Source: Pantoea rwandensis
GTDB taxonomy: Bacteria; Pseudomonadota; Gammaproteobacteria; Enterobacterales; Enterobacteriaceae
Length of the DNA: 64,000 nucleotides
Assembly: GCF_002095475.1 (NCBI RefSeq)
Contig: NZ_MLFR01000001.1
Span: 124,001 to 188,000 of the forward strand
Reading direction: 5' to 3'
The notes under the pieces: model-generated
Told to the model about the DNA's origin: nothing
Seen by the model: the letters and a program-made list of their open reading frames with translations, nothing else
Databases searched by the model: none
In this document: positions 18,325 to 26,815 of the stretch, piece after piece
How the letters are laid out: each line of letters starts with the position of its first letter
How positions within the stretch are numbered: position 1 is the stretch's first letter
Translations under genes and position numbers: made by a program

Positions 18325-19710
18325 ATGCTGACCGGAATAAAACTGCGATCGAATCCTACAGCTTCCCAACGCGAGAAACTATCGCGCTGGATGGGCTGCG
18401 CACGCGTTATCTGGAATGCAAAGTGTGATGAGGAACGGTACTACCGGACGTTTGCCCGCAAGTATTACCCTGTCGGTACGTATGCGCCGGTAGACCAGAC
18501 GGCAGCGCATTTTAAGGACGCGGAGTTAACACCGTGGCTGTCGGAATGCCCAAGCCAAATCATCCGTAACACCGCCGTTAACTGGTACAACACGTACCGG
18601 AAATTCCTCAAAGGTGTTTGCGGCAGACCGAAGCGCCACCCCAAAACAGACCGCGCCAGCATCTATCTGACGCGCGAGCTGTTCCGGTTTGACCATTGCG
18701 CCGATGGCGTTACACGGCTGTTTATCGGTACGAAGACAAACAATATTGGCTATCTGTCGATCAAGAATCACGCGACCTATAACCTGCCTAACTCCCTGTA
18801 TATCAGGAAAGAGCGAGGCCAGTATTTTGTGTCTTTTTGCTATGAAGATGGTAAGCCAGAAGCGGCGAGCTATACCGATGATCTGGCAATGCTGGCGGGT
18901 GCGGATCGCACCTGGCTGGAAGAAAATACCATCGGCGTAGACCGTGGTGTTGCCGTGCCTGTCCAGGCGGGTGATCTGGCGCTGGACTACCTGCCATCCC
19001 AGAAACATCATACCGCCCGTGCCGGGCGCTACATAAAGCGCCTACAGCGCCGCCTGGCACGTCAGCAGAAGGGCAGCAATCGCCGCAACCGTTCCAGACA
19101 GCGGTTATCCGGCTACCACGCCCAGCGAGCCAATATCCGCACTGATTTTGCACACCAGACCAGCCGGACGCTGGTAAACGGTGCGCGAGTCATCGTATTC
19201 GAAGCCCTGAAAACCCAGCGCATGACGCGCAGGGCGAAGCTAAAACAGGACGAATCCGGGCGTTACCTGCCGAACCAGCGCAAGGCAAAAAGCGGCCTCA
19301 ATGCGGCGATTCTCAACATTGGCTGGCATCGCATAGAGTTATTCACGAAATACAAAGCGAAAGCAGAGGGTAAAGCCTGTTTTCGCGTTCCTGCCCCGTA
19401 TACAAGTCAGGAGTGCGCCACGTGCGGCTACACTCACCCCGACAACCGCCGGACGCAAGATGCGTTCGTGTGTGTGTCGTGTGGACATTCTGACAACGCA
19501 GACCGCAACGCGGCGCGTATCATCAAAAAACGGGCAATAGAGTTAATACTTCACCCTGGAACGGGGTTAACCAACGATAACGAACTGGTTACTGGACGTG
19601 GAGATCAACGTAAGACGAGCAAGGCCAAAAGCCCTGCCCGCAATGGTCAGCGAAGCGTCAAAAAAGAAAAAGGCAGCACTACGCTACCTTTGGAAGCCCT
19701 GCCCCTTTAG
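18325..19710 (+). CDS. tnpB: TnpB RNA-guided nuclease
   Basis: A 461-residue TnpB/Fanzor-Cas12-ancestor protein. RuvC catalytic residues are all present: Asp206 (TIGVDRGVAV), Glu293 (VFEALKTQ) and Asp393 (NADRNAAR). The zinc ribbon is Cys364/Cys367 and Cys383/Cys386. The N-terminal OrfB helix-turn-helix region (GIKLRSNPTASQREKL) is intact. In studied elements TnpB uses an RNA from the element's right end to cut DNA lacking the insertion, which favours element retention. The stop codon lies inside the right-end hairpin. The gene appears full length and undamaged. Confidence 0.92.
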   Translation: MLTGIKLRSNPTASQREKLSRWMGCARVIWNAKCDEERYYRTFARKYYPVGTYAPVDQTAAHFKDAELTPWLSECPSQIIRNTAVNWYNTYRKFLKGVCGRPKRHPKTDRASIYLTRELFRFDHCADGVTRLFIGTKTNNIGYLSIKNHATYNLPNSLYIRKERGQYFVSFCYEDGKPEAASYTDDLAMLAGADRTWLEENTIGVDRGVAVPVQAGDLALDYLPSQKHHTARAGRYIKRLQRRLARQQKGSNRRNRSRQRLSGYHAQRANIRTDFAHQTSRTLVNGARVIVFEALKTQRMTRRAKLKQDESGRYLPNQRKAKSGLNAAILNIGWHRIELFTKYKAKAEGKACFRVPAPYTSQECATCGYTHPDNRRTQDAFVCVSCGHSDNADRNAARIIKKRAIELILHPGTGLTNDNELVTGRGDQRKTSKAKSPARNGQRSVKKEKGSTTLPLEALPL

Positions 19711-19725
19711 GGGCGGGTAGTTCAC
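19560..19725 (+). ncRNA. Predicted omega/re-RNA scaffold at the right end
   Basis: By analogy with ISDra2 and other TnpB elements, the guide RNA overlaps the 3' end of tnpB and runs into the right end. The segment holds the GCCCC-TTTA-GGGGC hairpin and ends at TTCAC. The guide would start at 19726 and read GTGCATGATATTCAGTTC, which is DUF1543 coding sequence. The 5' boundary is only a guess. Confidence 0.45.
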
Positions 19726-20227
19726 GTGCATGATATTCAGTTCGTCGCCGCTGAGCAGCCGGAAGAGGCTTGGCCTGTACTGCGCGAAACCTGGTTTGGT
19801 GATGCGGATAAAATCCATGTTGATGGTTATGCGCGCATCACTTGGGCGGACGGTTTTCGTGTATCGCTGTCTGATAAACCTGCAACGGGCAGTGAAAAGC
19901 TGTTCTTTGTGAATGCCGGTGCGTACCATCCTTCGACGCTGGCTGAGTTGCATGCTTTTGATCTGTTCGTAGCAAAAGATGTGAAGGAAGCGAAAGCCAA
20001 AGGCTTAGCCAACTTGCTGCCGGGTGCCGATCACCAGCACAAAGATAATCTCAAGGATGTGGATGATTGCCTGCTGCTGGAAAAGGTGGGAGACCTGTAT
20101 ATCCATTTGACGCCAGATGCCCAGGGTGAACCCTTCCGTCCAGAGTGGCAGGGCTATCAGCCGATTGGTATTGAATAACCGTGTTGGGTCGCCTTCCGAG
20201 GCGGCCTGTTACACAACAGGAGCTGTT

Positions 20228-20656
20228 ATGTCACCACAAGTAGGCGTGGGCGTGTTGATTTTCCGCGACGGTAAGTTGCTGCTGGGGCGACGTAAAGGGA
20301 GCCATGGTTCAGGCGACTGGTCAGCGCCTGGTGGCCATCTCGAATTTGGAGAGTCACCGGAAGCCTGCGCTCAGCGTGAAGTGCTGGAGGAAACAGGTTT
20401 GGTGCTGGGTGAACTGCAAAACGCCGCGTTTGTCAGTGATATCTTCCCGGAGGTCAATAAGCACTACATTACACTGCTGCTGGTGGCGCATGGGTCGCAA
20501 GGCGAACCGCAGTTGATGGAGCCAGAAAAGTGCGAGGGGTGGCAGTGGTTCGAACCAAATGCTTTACCGCAGCCGCTATTCTCGCCACTGCGGACGTGGA
20601 TTGAGCGTGACGGCGTCACGAATCTACTGCAATTAGCGAGAATTACAGCGCCATAA
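20228..20656 (+). CDS. Nudix hydrolase
   Basis: A 142-residue protein starting at ATG 20228 with CAGGAG upstream. The complete Nudix box lies at about residues 35-57: GGHLEFGESPEACAQREVLE followed by ETGL, with the REVLEE metal ligands intact. It resembles the MutT/NUDT15 group that hydrolyses nucleoside or other diphosphate derivatives. Its end overlaps the convergent RidA gene by 14 bases. Confidence 0.9.
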   Translation: MSPQVGVGVLIFRDGKLLLGRRKGSHGSGDWSAPGGHLEFGESPEACAQREVLEETGLVLGELQNAAFVSDIFPEVNKHYITLLLVAHGSQGEPQLMEPEKCEGWQWFEPNALPQPLFSPLRTWIERDGVTNLLQLARITAP

Positions 20657-21014
20657 TGGCTTCAATCTCGACTTTTAAATCCGGCGAGAACAACTGGCTA
20701 ATCTGTACCAGTGAGCTGGCGGGCAGTGCATCGCCGTAATGTTTAAAGAGCACCGCACGCAGTGCATTGATCTCTTCGAACGAGGTAATAAAAATCGTTA
20801 CCTTAATCAAATTCTTGAGTGATGTGCCTTCAGATGCGGCAATAATATGCAACTGCTGGAAAATGGCCTCAGCTTGCCTGGCAATATCACTTTGTTGCGC
20901 GGGTGTTCCAAAGGCAGTTAAACCTGAAACATACAACGTGTCACCATGCTTAACGGCATGAACGTACGGGGCTTTCACTTCACCTAATTCTGAGTAGTTC
21001 TTACGCGTTAACAT
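20643..21014 (-). CDS. RidA family protein
   Basis: A 123-residue RidA/YjgF-type protein, starting at ATG 21014 with AAGGAG 6 bases upstream inside the end of the acetyltransferase gene. Core elements are GDTLYVSGLTAFG and LIKVTIFITSFEEI. Canonical RidA uses an Arg in its C-terminal RxxVxV-type motif; here that region reads SPDLKVEIEAIMAL with no obvious Arg, so enamine deaminase activity is doubtful. It is translationally coupled to the GNAT gene. Confidence 0.83.
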   Translation of the reverse strand: MLTRKNYSELGEVKAPYVHAVKHGDTLYVSGLTAFGTPAQQSDIARQAEAIFQQLHIIAASEGTSLKNLIKVTIFITSFEEINALRAVLFKHYGDALPASSLVQISQLFSPDLKVEIEAIMAL

Positions 21015-21489
21015 CGATGTCTCCTTCATCCAGTTTTAACACCATGATCGTCACTGATTCATCGGCAACATCGCGCTGTTCCACATCCTGCCAGCCGTAA
21101 CGGCGATACAACGCCTGCTGGTCTGGGGTATACAGCCAGAGCGCGGGGATTGACCTCTGCCGCGCTTCAGCAATTAATCGCGTCACGAGCGCACTCGCCA
21201 ACCCCTTACCGCGATGTTCGCTGGCGGTGACAACCTCACCCAACCAGAATTCGCGCTCGCTGATATCACCTAATTCGTAATGGATAATGCTGGCCGTTGC
21301 CATCAATGCGCCGTCGGCACCGGTTGCCACCAAAGTGAGGGTTTGGGCATCTGCTGCATTGCGCAGATTGAGGCGCTGGCGAATCACGTCCGCATCGTTC
21401 CAGTTCGGCAATTCCGACCATTCGTGATGCAGCATATGAACCACTGCGGAGATCAGTGATGGGGACTCTCTCAGAGTACTTATCTGCAT
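21001..21489 (-). CDS. GNAT family N-acetyltransferase
   Basis: A 162-residue acetyltransferase. The acetyl-CoA loop is HRGKGLASALVTRLIAEARQ, following the EFWLGEVVTASE strand. The C-terminus ALYRRYGWQDVEQRDV is the usual GNAT end. The acceptor is unknown. It precedes and overlaps the RidA gene by 14 bases, forming a two-gene unit. Confidence 0.85.
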   Translation of the reverse strand: MQISTLRESPSLISAVVHMLHHEWSELPNWNDADVIRQRLNLRNAADAQTLTLVATGADGALMATASIIHYELGDISEREFWLGEVVTASEHRGKGLASALVTRLIAEARQRSIPALWLYTPDQQALYRRYGWQDVEQRDVADESVTIMVLKLDEGDIDVNA

Positions 21490-21563
21490 GCTTGCTCCTC
21501 AAAGGCTAGCAGGTGACTATGACACCTTAACAGCTAGCCTAAAAGGGCATCTCTGAAGTTTTA

Positions 21564-22313
21564 TCAATAACCTACTTCATTCGCCACGGCCACTGCATCT
21601 TCCCCTGCCGGAATTCGCATCGGTGCGTTCGGGTCGGTAGCGGCTTGCCACACGGCAGCGGCAACATCTTCAGCTTTGGTGGTGGGTTGAGGTTGCTGCA
21701 TTCCCGCCATGATCCCATCAAGCATCGGCTGATAAGCGGCTAAGAAGGTCTCTTCCATACGTGGCATGGCGTTTTTACCAAAATCGGTAGTTGGCGCAAG
21801 GCCCGGCAACACCAAATGCACCTTGACGTTAAACGGCTGTAGCTCTATTGCCAGTGATTCGGTAAAGGCATTCACAGCGGCTTTACTGCCGGTGTACACC
21901 GCCAGCAGCGGCAGTGATTTCAGCGTCACAGTTGACGTCACGTTAATCACCGTACCGCTCCGTTTAGCGCGGAACTGCGGCAGCACGGCCTGGGTCATGG
22001 CGATAGTGCCGAGCGTGTTAGTCTCAAACACCTCGCGGACCGTCGACATCGGCGTGCCTTCCAGCGATGTCAGCACCCCGATGCCCGCGTTGTTCACCAG
22101 CACATCAATATCACCTGCCTCGGCAATCGCCTTTTTGATGCTCTCGGCGTTACTGACGTCCAATGGCAGCAGTCGCAAATGTTCTGACGCAGGGAACAAC
22201 TCGGGACGCGGATGGCGCATGGTGGCAATCACCTTCCAGCCGCGATCAAGAAAATAACACGCTGTGGCGTAACCAAAGCCGGAAGAACAACCGGTGATTA
22301 GAATCGTTTTCAT
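21564..22313 (-). CDS. SDR family oxidoreductase
   Basis: A 249-residue short-chain dehydrogenase. The cofactor motif TGCSSGFGYATA is at about residues 8-19, NNAG is at about 89-92, and the catalytic Ser/Tyr/Lys are seen as TSTVTLKSLPLLAVYTGSKAA. It is an NADPH-dependent classical SDR of unknown substrate. The AraC regulator starts 99 bases away on the other strand and probably controls it. Confidence 0.88.
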   Translation of the reverse strand: MKTILITGCSSGFGYATACYFLDRGWKVIATMRHPRPELFPASEHLRLLPLDVSNAESIKKAIAEAGDIDVLVNNAGIGVLTSLEGTPMSTVREVFETNTLGTIAMTQAVLPQFRAKRSGTVINVTSTVTLKSLPLLAVYTGSKAAVNAFTESLAIELQPFNVKVHLVLPGLAPTTDFGKNAMPRMEETFLAAYQPMLDGIMAGMQQPQPTTKAEDVAAAVWQAATDPNAPMRIPAGEDAVAVANEVGY

Positions 22314-22412
22314 CTTTCACTCCTGCATTGCATTGGGTAGACGCTCACTATAGAGTCAGCGTGATGGACTCACTACAACGCAAAGTCCAAGTTTCATTCG
22401 CAGGAGTCCATA

Positions 22413-23315
22413 ATGATCGATCCTTTAGCGGAGATGGTGTCGCTGCTGCAGCCGCAGGCCGCTTTTTCCAAACGCGCGCGCGCAAATGGTCGTTGGCGTG
22501 TAAATCGCAGTGAAACAGGACAGCCTTTCTACTGTCTGGTACTGGAAGGCCGCGGTCAGCTCAAGATGAAAGGTCATGATCTCATCGCACTTGAGCAGGG
22601 CGATTTTGTGCTGATCCCGGCTGCTTGGGAGTTCTGCATGACCAGTGCTGAGCCGCCCGCCAGCGATGCGCCGGAAACGCTTCCGCAGATGCTGGGCCCC
22701 GGCGAATTCTGGATAGGTGACTTGCAGCAACCGGCCGAGGTGCAAACGCTGATTGGTTACTGCCAGTTTGGAGCACCCGACGCGGGTTTAATCGTCTCGC
22801 TGTTGCCGCAGTTTATTCACATCCGCGGTGAATCACGCCTCGCCACCTTAGTACAATTGGTGATGGATGAGTGTCGCGCCCAGCGTCCTGCACGTCATGT
22901 CGTACTGGAGCGGTTGTTGGAACTGCTGCTGATTGAGGCATTACGCTCGATGCCCATCTGCAATACTTCCCCCGGCGTGATGCGCGGGTTGGCAGATGAG
23001 CGCCTCGCCTCTGCTATCCGTGAAATGCACGCTAACCCGGCACATTCCTGGACGGTTGCGCAGTTAGCCAAAGCCGCTGCGCTGTCACGATCTGCCTTCT
23101 TCGTGCGCTTCCGTGAAGCCGTAGGTGTCGCGCCGATGGTTTATCTGCTCACCTGGCGCATGGCGCTGGCGAAAAACTTGTTGCGCGGGAAAAACATGGC
23201 GGTGGCCGATGTCGCTGAACGAGTGGGTTATCGCTCGGCGAGTGCATTTAGCGTGGCATTTACGCGCTACGTCGGCCAGCCCCCGGCTTGGTTTGCTGCA
23301 GGGCAGGACCTTTAA
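22413..23315 (+). CDS. AraC family regulator with N-terminal cupin
   Basis: A 300-residue regulator starting at ATG 22413 (SD GGAG). The N-terminal cupin sensor spans about 1-170 (QPFYCLVLEGRGQLKMKG; LEQGDFVLIPAAWEF). The C-terminal double helix-turn-helix is at about 210-295 (WTVAQLAKAAALSRSAFFVR; VADVAERVGYRSASAFSVAF). It is divergent from the SDR gene, as is usual for cupin-AraC regulators of SDR or aldo-keto reductase genes. Confidence 0.87.
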   Translation: MIDPLAEMVSLLQPQAAFSKRARANGRWRVNRSETGQPFYCLVLEGRGQLKMKGHDLIALEQGDFVLIPAAWEFCMTSAEPPASDAPETLPQMLGPGEFWIGDLQQPAEVQTLIGYCQFGAPDAGLIVSLLPQFIHIRGESRLATLVQLVMDECRAQRPARHVVLERLLELLLIEALRSMPICNTSPGVMRGLADERLASAIREMHANPAHSWTVAQLAKAAALSRSAFFVRFREAVGVAPMVYLLTWRMALAKNLLRGKNMAVADVAERVGYRSASAFSVAFTRYVGQPPAWFAAGQDL

Positions 23316-23734
23316 CGATAAAGCTTCAGATTGCCCGTCAGTCGTGTGATTTTCTTCTTCGGGCCGATCAAGCCAATCGCCACCAGTTCAATATTGTCAC
23401 TGATGGCGCTGGCGATACGTTCGCCGTATTCGTCATAGGTTTTGCAGGATTGTGCTAATGCGCTGAATGGCATGGCAAAAATCTCTGTATCCGCGCTGCT
23501 GATCTTTTGTAGTTCACGCAGAGTGTTCCCCTCGGCTAACAAGACAGGGAGCGGCGCATAAATGACACCGGGATAATTTAATCCATCCTCACTTTGCCGG
23601 TCCGGTCCCACTAAATTCTCAATCAGCTTACCGAAACTGATGCCGATAACACTGGCCGCATTCATTGCTAGCCCTGCAGGCAGTTGGTTATCGATAACGA
23701 TGGTACAGCGATGGTGGTTGGCATCAAATTGCAT
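23312..23734 (-). CDS. DUF2000 family protein
   Basis: A 140-residue protein. The opening strand CTIVIDNQLPAGLAMNAASV and the GISFGKL helix match the DUF2000 family. Biochemical function is unknown. It is divergent from an Lrp/AsnC regulator over a 217-base gap; such pairs suggest it is that regulator's target. Its end overlaps the convergent AraC gene by 4 bases. Confidence 0.75.
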   Translation of the reverse strand: MQFDANHHRCTIVIDNQLPAGLAMNAASVIGISFGKLIENLVGPDRQSEDGLNYPGVIYAPLPVLLAEGNTLRELQKISSADTEIFAMPFSALAQSCKTYDEYGERIASAISDNIELVAIGLIGPKKKITRLTGNLKLYR

Positions 23735-23951
23735 GTATTAACTCCATAAGGGGTGAGAATTTCCACCACGCGAGCGCTTGGTCGGTCGTGGCTCTTGCCG
23801 GCGCGCAGTGTCACGGCGCATTTCACTGTGCCTGGTAGGGAAAATTATGTGGCAGTTGAGGAGAAAAGTGCTTGCTGAATACCTTGAATAAAGGATGAAT
23901 TAGGGATAAACCATTCTAAAACGTTCAATTAAGAGAAAGGAATATCCAGTT

Positions 23952-24413
23952 ATGAGCTTAAGTAAGACAGACGTTAAAATTCTTGAGCATCTGCAGCAGG
24001 ATGCACGTATTACCAATCAACAGCTCGCCGATGCCATCGGCCTCTCTGCTTCCCCCACCTGGCGCAAAGTGCGTAAGCTCGAAGAAGATCAGGTGATCCA
24101 AGGGTATCGCGCCGTGCTCAATCGGAGAAAGATTGGCCTAAATGTGATGGTTTTCGTGCGCGTGACCATCGACAGCCACAGCGAAACTGAAGCGAGAAAA
24201 TTTGAAGCAGAAGTGACGGCGCTGGAAAATGTGATGTCCTGTTACAGCATTGGTGGCGATGCCGATTTCTTATTACAGGTGGTCTCTGCCGACATGGATG
24301 CTTATGCAGAATTTGCCATGTCAGTGATCCGTCGATTGCCCGGCATTAAAGAGATGCAGAGTATGTTTGTATTGAAAGAGGTGAAGGGGGTGACCGGCTT
24401 GCCTTTGTCGTGA
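23952..24413 (+). CDS. Lrp/AsnC family transcriptional regulator
   Basis: A 153-residue regulator. The N-terminal helix-turn-helix is ILEHLQQDARITNQQLADAI with SASPTWRKVRKLEE. The C-terminal RAM ligand domain follows (VMSCYSIGGDADFLLQVVSA). Family members respond to amino acids. SD AAGGA sits 11 bases before the ATG. The divergent DUF2000 gene is the obvious target. Confidence 0.9.
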   Translation: MSLSKTDVKILEHLQQDARITNQQLADAIGLSASPTWRKVRKLEEDQVIQGYRAVLNRRKIGLNVMVFVRVTIDSHSETEARKFEAEVTALENVMSCYSIGGDADFLLQVVSADMDAYAEFAMSVIRRLPGIKEMQSMFVLKEVKGVTGLPLS

Positions 24414-24651
24414 TCAGGAAGCGCCCTCGGATACCCAAGTCGTCTGTTGAACGGTTGCTGCACGGAAAGAGTAAAGCTATTACCTCATGGCACTGCCGCT
24501 GGAAAAATGACGAACATGCGTCTCTACAGGCATCAGATATGACCAGGCATTATCCTGTTCAGAGGCAAAAGGACATAAATCCTCAGCCACTTTGCAGGGA
24601 GTCATAACAGAGCTTACTTAACATTAAAGAGATCAACAGCTTATTTAGGCT
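24414..24651. other. Non-coding stretch after the Lrp gene
   Basis: A 238-base stretch. An open frame crosses it but has no SD and no protein-like composition. No terminator or repeat stands out. Confidence 0.4.
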
Positions 24652-24888
24652 TTAACCTGTGATATACATTAACCATCCCATGATGCTTAAAGCGGATGTG
24701 AGAATATATCCCACCCCTTCACCTGTCATATAGCGGCGCATCGTCATATCTAACTGACCTATTTTGATTTTTTTGCGTTGTTCATCATCAGTTGAATTGA
24801 GGACGGTACGAAATGCCGCTATGCCATTGGTCAGAAAAAGCGCGCAGACTGAGGCGACAGTGAGAGTAAGGACATCATGAATTTGCAT
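24652..24888 (-). CDS. Small predicted membrane protein
   Basis: A 78-residue protein with two hydrophobic segments (about 6-26 and 57-76) separated by a charged stretch (STDDEQRKKIKIGQLDMTMR). It is not recognised. It ends 238 bases from the Lrp gene and is divergent from the exporter genes across an AT-rich gap. Two-helix proteins of this size near CvaA/CvaB-like exporters can be microcin immunity proteins, but nothing else supports that here. The SD is weak. Confidence 0.45.
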   Translation of the reverse strand: MQIHDVLTLTVASVCALFLTNGIAAFRTVLNSTDDEQRKKIKIGQLDMTMRRYMTGEGVGYILTSALSIMGWLMYITG

Positions 24889-25543
24889 CGGAGTAGCTTC
24901 TGGTGATTAAAATTGAAGCTTGATTTTAAGGTATTGGCTTAATCGCTTCAGTTCAAATTTATCTATTATTGCTATCGCTTGAAGGTAACATACGACGGCC
25001 TAAACTTTGTCGCTATGAATAACTTTGGCTATGCGCAGCCCCCTTTTCCAAACCTTTTCAAAAACAACTGGCTGATTTATTGGATAAAGTTGATTTTGAA
25101 AAGGGTGCTTAAATCTCATCGTAGTTATCAGCGTTAATTGTTTAATATAAGTAATAATTATGTTATTCAACTGTTTCTAGCTATCGTAATGCCGACACTC
25201 GTTACTTAGCAACCGCCATTCCGCGTAGTTCTATTATCATGACTGCTTTTACGACAGGGAGTCAGCTTACACAATACTAGATGACAAGATGGCTAAAACA
25301 CCTCGCATTTAAATAATTTGAATAGATTTTCTCTAATATGCGGTTTTTTTATTTGATGCTGTTACGCATTAAGTTAAAAATATAAGATAATTGAAATCGA
25401 ATCTTAGTGATCCTCCTCCAAAAAAAACGCTTTCCCATAGGCTTTCTTTGCTATTTCATCAATTAGAGAATACCTTTCCAGCGAATCTCTTTGTTGAGAG
25501 GTGTTGATAGCGTTATCTTGGTGTTTTGTTTTATGGGATTGTT
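24889..25543. other. AT-rich non-coding region upstream of the exporter
   Basis: About 650 bases, clearly richer in A and T than the surroundings. It contains a 16-bp inverted repeat with one mismatch (25053-25068 and 25089-25104; arms CCTTTTCAAAAACAAC and GTTGATTTTGAAAAGG) that could form a strong RNA hairpin. Both strands were scanned for short frames with a Gly-Gly leader; the longest (about 40 codons at 25015) has none. The composition suggests acquired DNA. Confidence 0.5.
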
Positions 25544-26815
25544 ATGATATTCAGAAAGGAAGCTGTTAATAATAAAATCTGGCAGGGGCGGGCTATTGCC
25601 ATTCCGGGAACACCTTTGTGGCTTGTTATGTCAGTGAGTGTTCTTTTTATCTTTGTGCTCTTCGTCTTTTCCATAACAGGAAATTACACCCGAAGAATTA
25701 AAGTTGAAGGAGAGGTTTCTAGCTATCCCCGAACGGCGTCTTTATATTCAAGCGTGCAAGGTGTGGTGGTAGAACAGTATGTCAGCGTAGGACAAAATAT
25801 TAAGGCAGGTGAGCCCATCTACAAAATTGATGTGAACAAAACCAGCCAAAGTGGTGTGATGAGCCTCAATCAACGTCAGGAAGTTAAGTCACAACTAGCA
25901 CGCATTGATCAAATTATACAACGACTAGAAAACAGTAAGAAAAACACTCAGGAAATGCTGGAGCGGCAGAGAGTGCAGTATGTCAAGGCTTACCAGCGTT
26001 CCAGTGAAATTCTGGAGCATGCGCAGGAGGGGATTCGGATTGCGAAAAAAGACATGGACAACTATCGGGATTATCAACGCAAGGGATTCATTAATCGTGA
26101 TCAACTCAATAGCCAAGTGGCGATGTATTATCAGCAGAAAAACAATTTATTGAGCCTCTCTGGTCAACATGAACAAAATGCATTGCAAATTATCACTCTG
26201 GAAAATCAGTTGAAAATACAATCTGCTGATTATGATAATCAAATCCATCAAATGGAGCTGCAGCGGTTTGAACGGCAAAAGGAGCTACTGACCATTGATG
26301 CCAGTGATAGCATTATTGTCCGGGCATTATCTGACGGTCGCATCGATTCACTCAGTGTGACTGTGGGACAAATGGTCAATGTTGGCGAGAGTTTGGTGCA
26401 GTTATTACCTCATCGTATTGACTTCTATGCGCTGGTTATGTGGGTACCCAATCATGCGATACCCTATTTATTGGTAGGAGACCGCGTCAATATTCATTAT
26501 GAAGCGTTTCCCTCACAAAAGTTTGGGCGCTTCTCGGGTACGATTGCACTGATATCCAAATCCCCAGCGTCAGCACAAGAAATGTTGACATGGCATGGCG
26601 CGCCTAAACCCTCCCTCACTGACCGCAGCACTTGGTATAAGGTCACTGTCAAACCCGATAAGCAGACGCTTTTTTATTCGGGTAGAGAAGTTAGTCTCGA
26701 GAATGGTATGAAAGCAGAGAGTACATTATTTTTGGAAAAAAGACGTATCTATCAATGGATGTTTTCACCGCTCTACGATTTAAAACTAAGTGCGACGGGG
26801 CAGATTGATGGATAG
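25544..26815 (+). CDS. HlyD-family secretion protein (CvaA-like)
   Basis: A 423-residue periplasmic adaptor. ATG 25544 gives MIFRKEAVNN, as in microcin-type adaptors; an in-frame TTG lies 18 bases upstream. There is one N-terminal membrane helix (about 30-50), a lipoyl-like half (GVVVEQYVSVGQNIKAGEPI), a long coiled-coil hairpin (about 110-245), and the second lipoyl half (GRIDSLSVTVGQMVNVGE). It bridges the inner-membrane ABC exporter to TolC, which is not encoded nearby. Its stop overlaps the exporter start by 8 bases. Confidence 0.9.
   Translation: MIFRKEAVNNKIWQGRAIAIPGTPLWLVMSVSVLFIFVLFVFSITGNYTRRIKVEGEVSSYPRTASLYSSVQGVVVEQYVSVGQNIKAGEPIYKIDVNKTSQSGVMSLNQRQEVKSQLARIDQIIQRLENSKKNTQEMLERQRVQYVKAYQRSSEILEHAQEGIRIAKKDMDNYRDYQRKGFINRDQLNSQVAMYYQQKNNLLSLSGQHEQNALQIITLENQLKIQSADYDNQIHQMELQRFERQKELLTIDASDSIIVRALSDGRIDSLSVTVGQMVNVGESLVQLLPHRIDFYALVMWVPNHAIPYLLVGDRVNIHYEAFPSQKFGRFSGTIALISKSPASAQEMLTWHGAPKPSLTDRSTWYKVTVKPDKQTLFYSGREVSLENGMKAESTLFLEKRRIYQWMFSPLYDLKLSATGQIDG

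Larger units (their letters stand above)
17732..19725. mobile_element. IS200/IS605-family insertion sequence (IS605-like, tnpA and tnpB divergent)
   Basis: About 2 kb inserted in the DUF1543 gene. It carries an HUH/Y1 transposase gene on the minus strand and a tnpB on the plus strand, divergently arranged as in IS605. The ends hold subterminal hairpins rather than inverted repeats: CCCCGTC/GGCGGGG at 17752-17769 on the left and GCCCC/GGGGC at 19701-19714 on the right, both with a TTTA loop. The right end probably finishes at TTCAC (19721-19725). The left boundary is uncertain by a few bases: TTTAAC (17730-17735) resembles the IS605 target, but retaining it would place a stop in the host gene. 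Confidence 0.88.
17681..20178 (+). pseudogene. DUF1543 gene interrupted by an IS200/IS605 element
   Basis: The first 17 codons (GTG 17681, SD AAGGA; reading VNLFIFYVGGNAGKSNI) lie left of the element. The rest (HDIQFVAAEQPEEAW onward, GTG 19726 to 20178) lies right of it in a continuing sense. The joined product, about 168 residues, matches the DUF1543 family in its opening FYVGGNA, WFGDADKIHVDGYA and FFVNAGAYHP segments. The family has no known function. The 3' part could be translated from GTG 19726 but would lack the conserved N-terminal strand. Confidence 0.85.

Noticed and set aside
24410..24607. A 65-codon frame overlapping the Lrp stop
   Set aside because: No SD, basic and low-complexity composition, no resemblance to a protein family.
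25015..25137. A 40-codon frame considered as a microcin precursor for the exporter
   Set aside because: It has no Gly-Gly leader and overlaps the large inverted repeat, which explains the sequence better.
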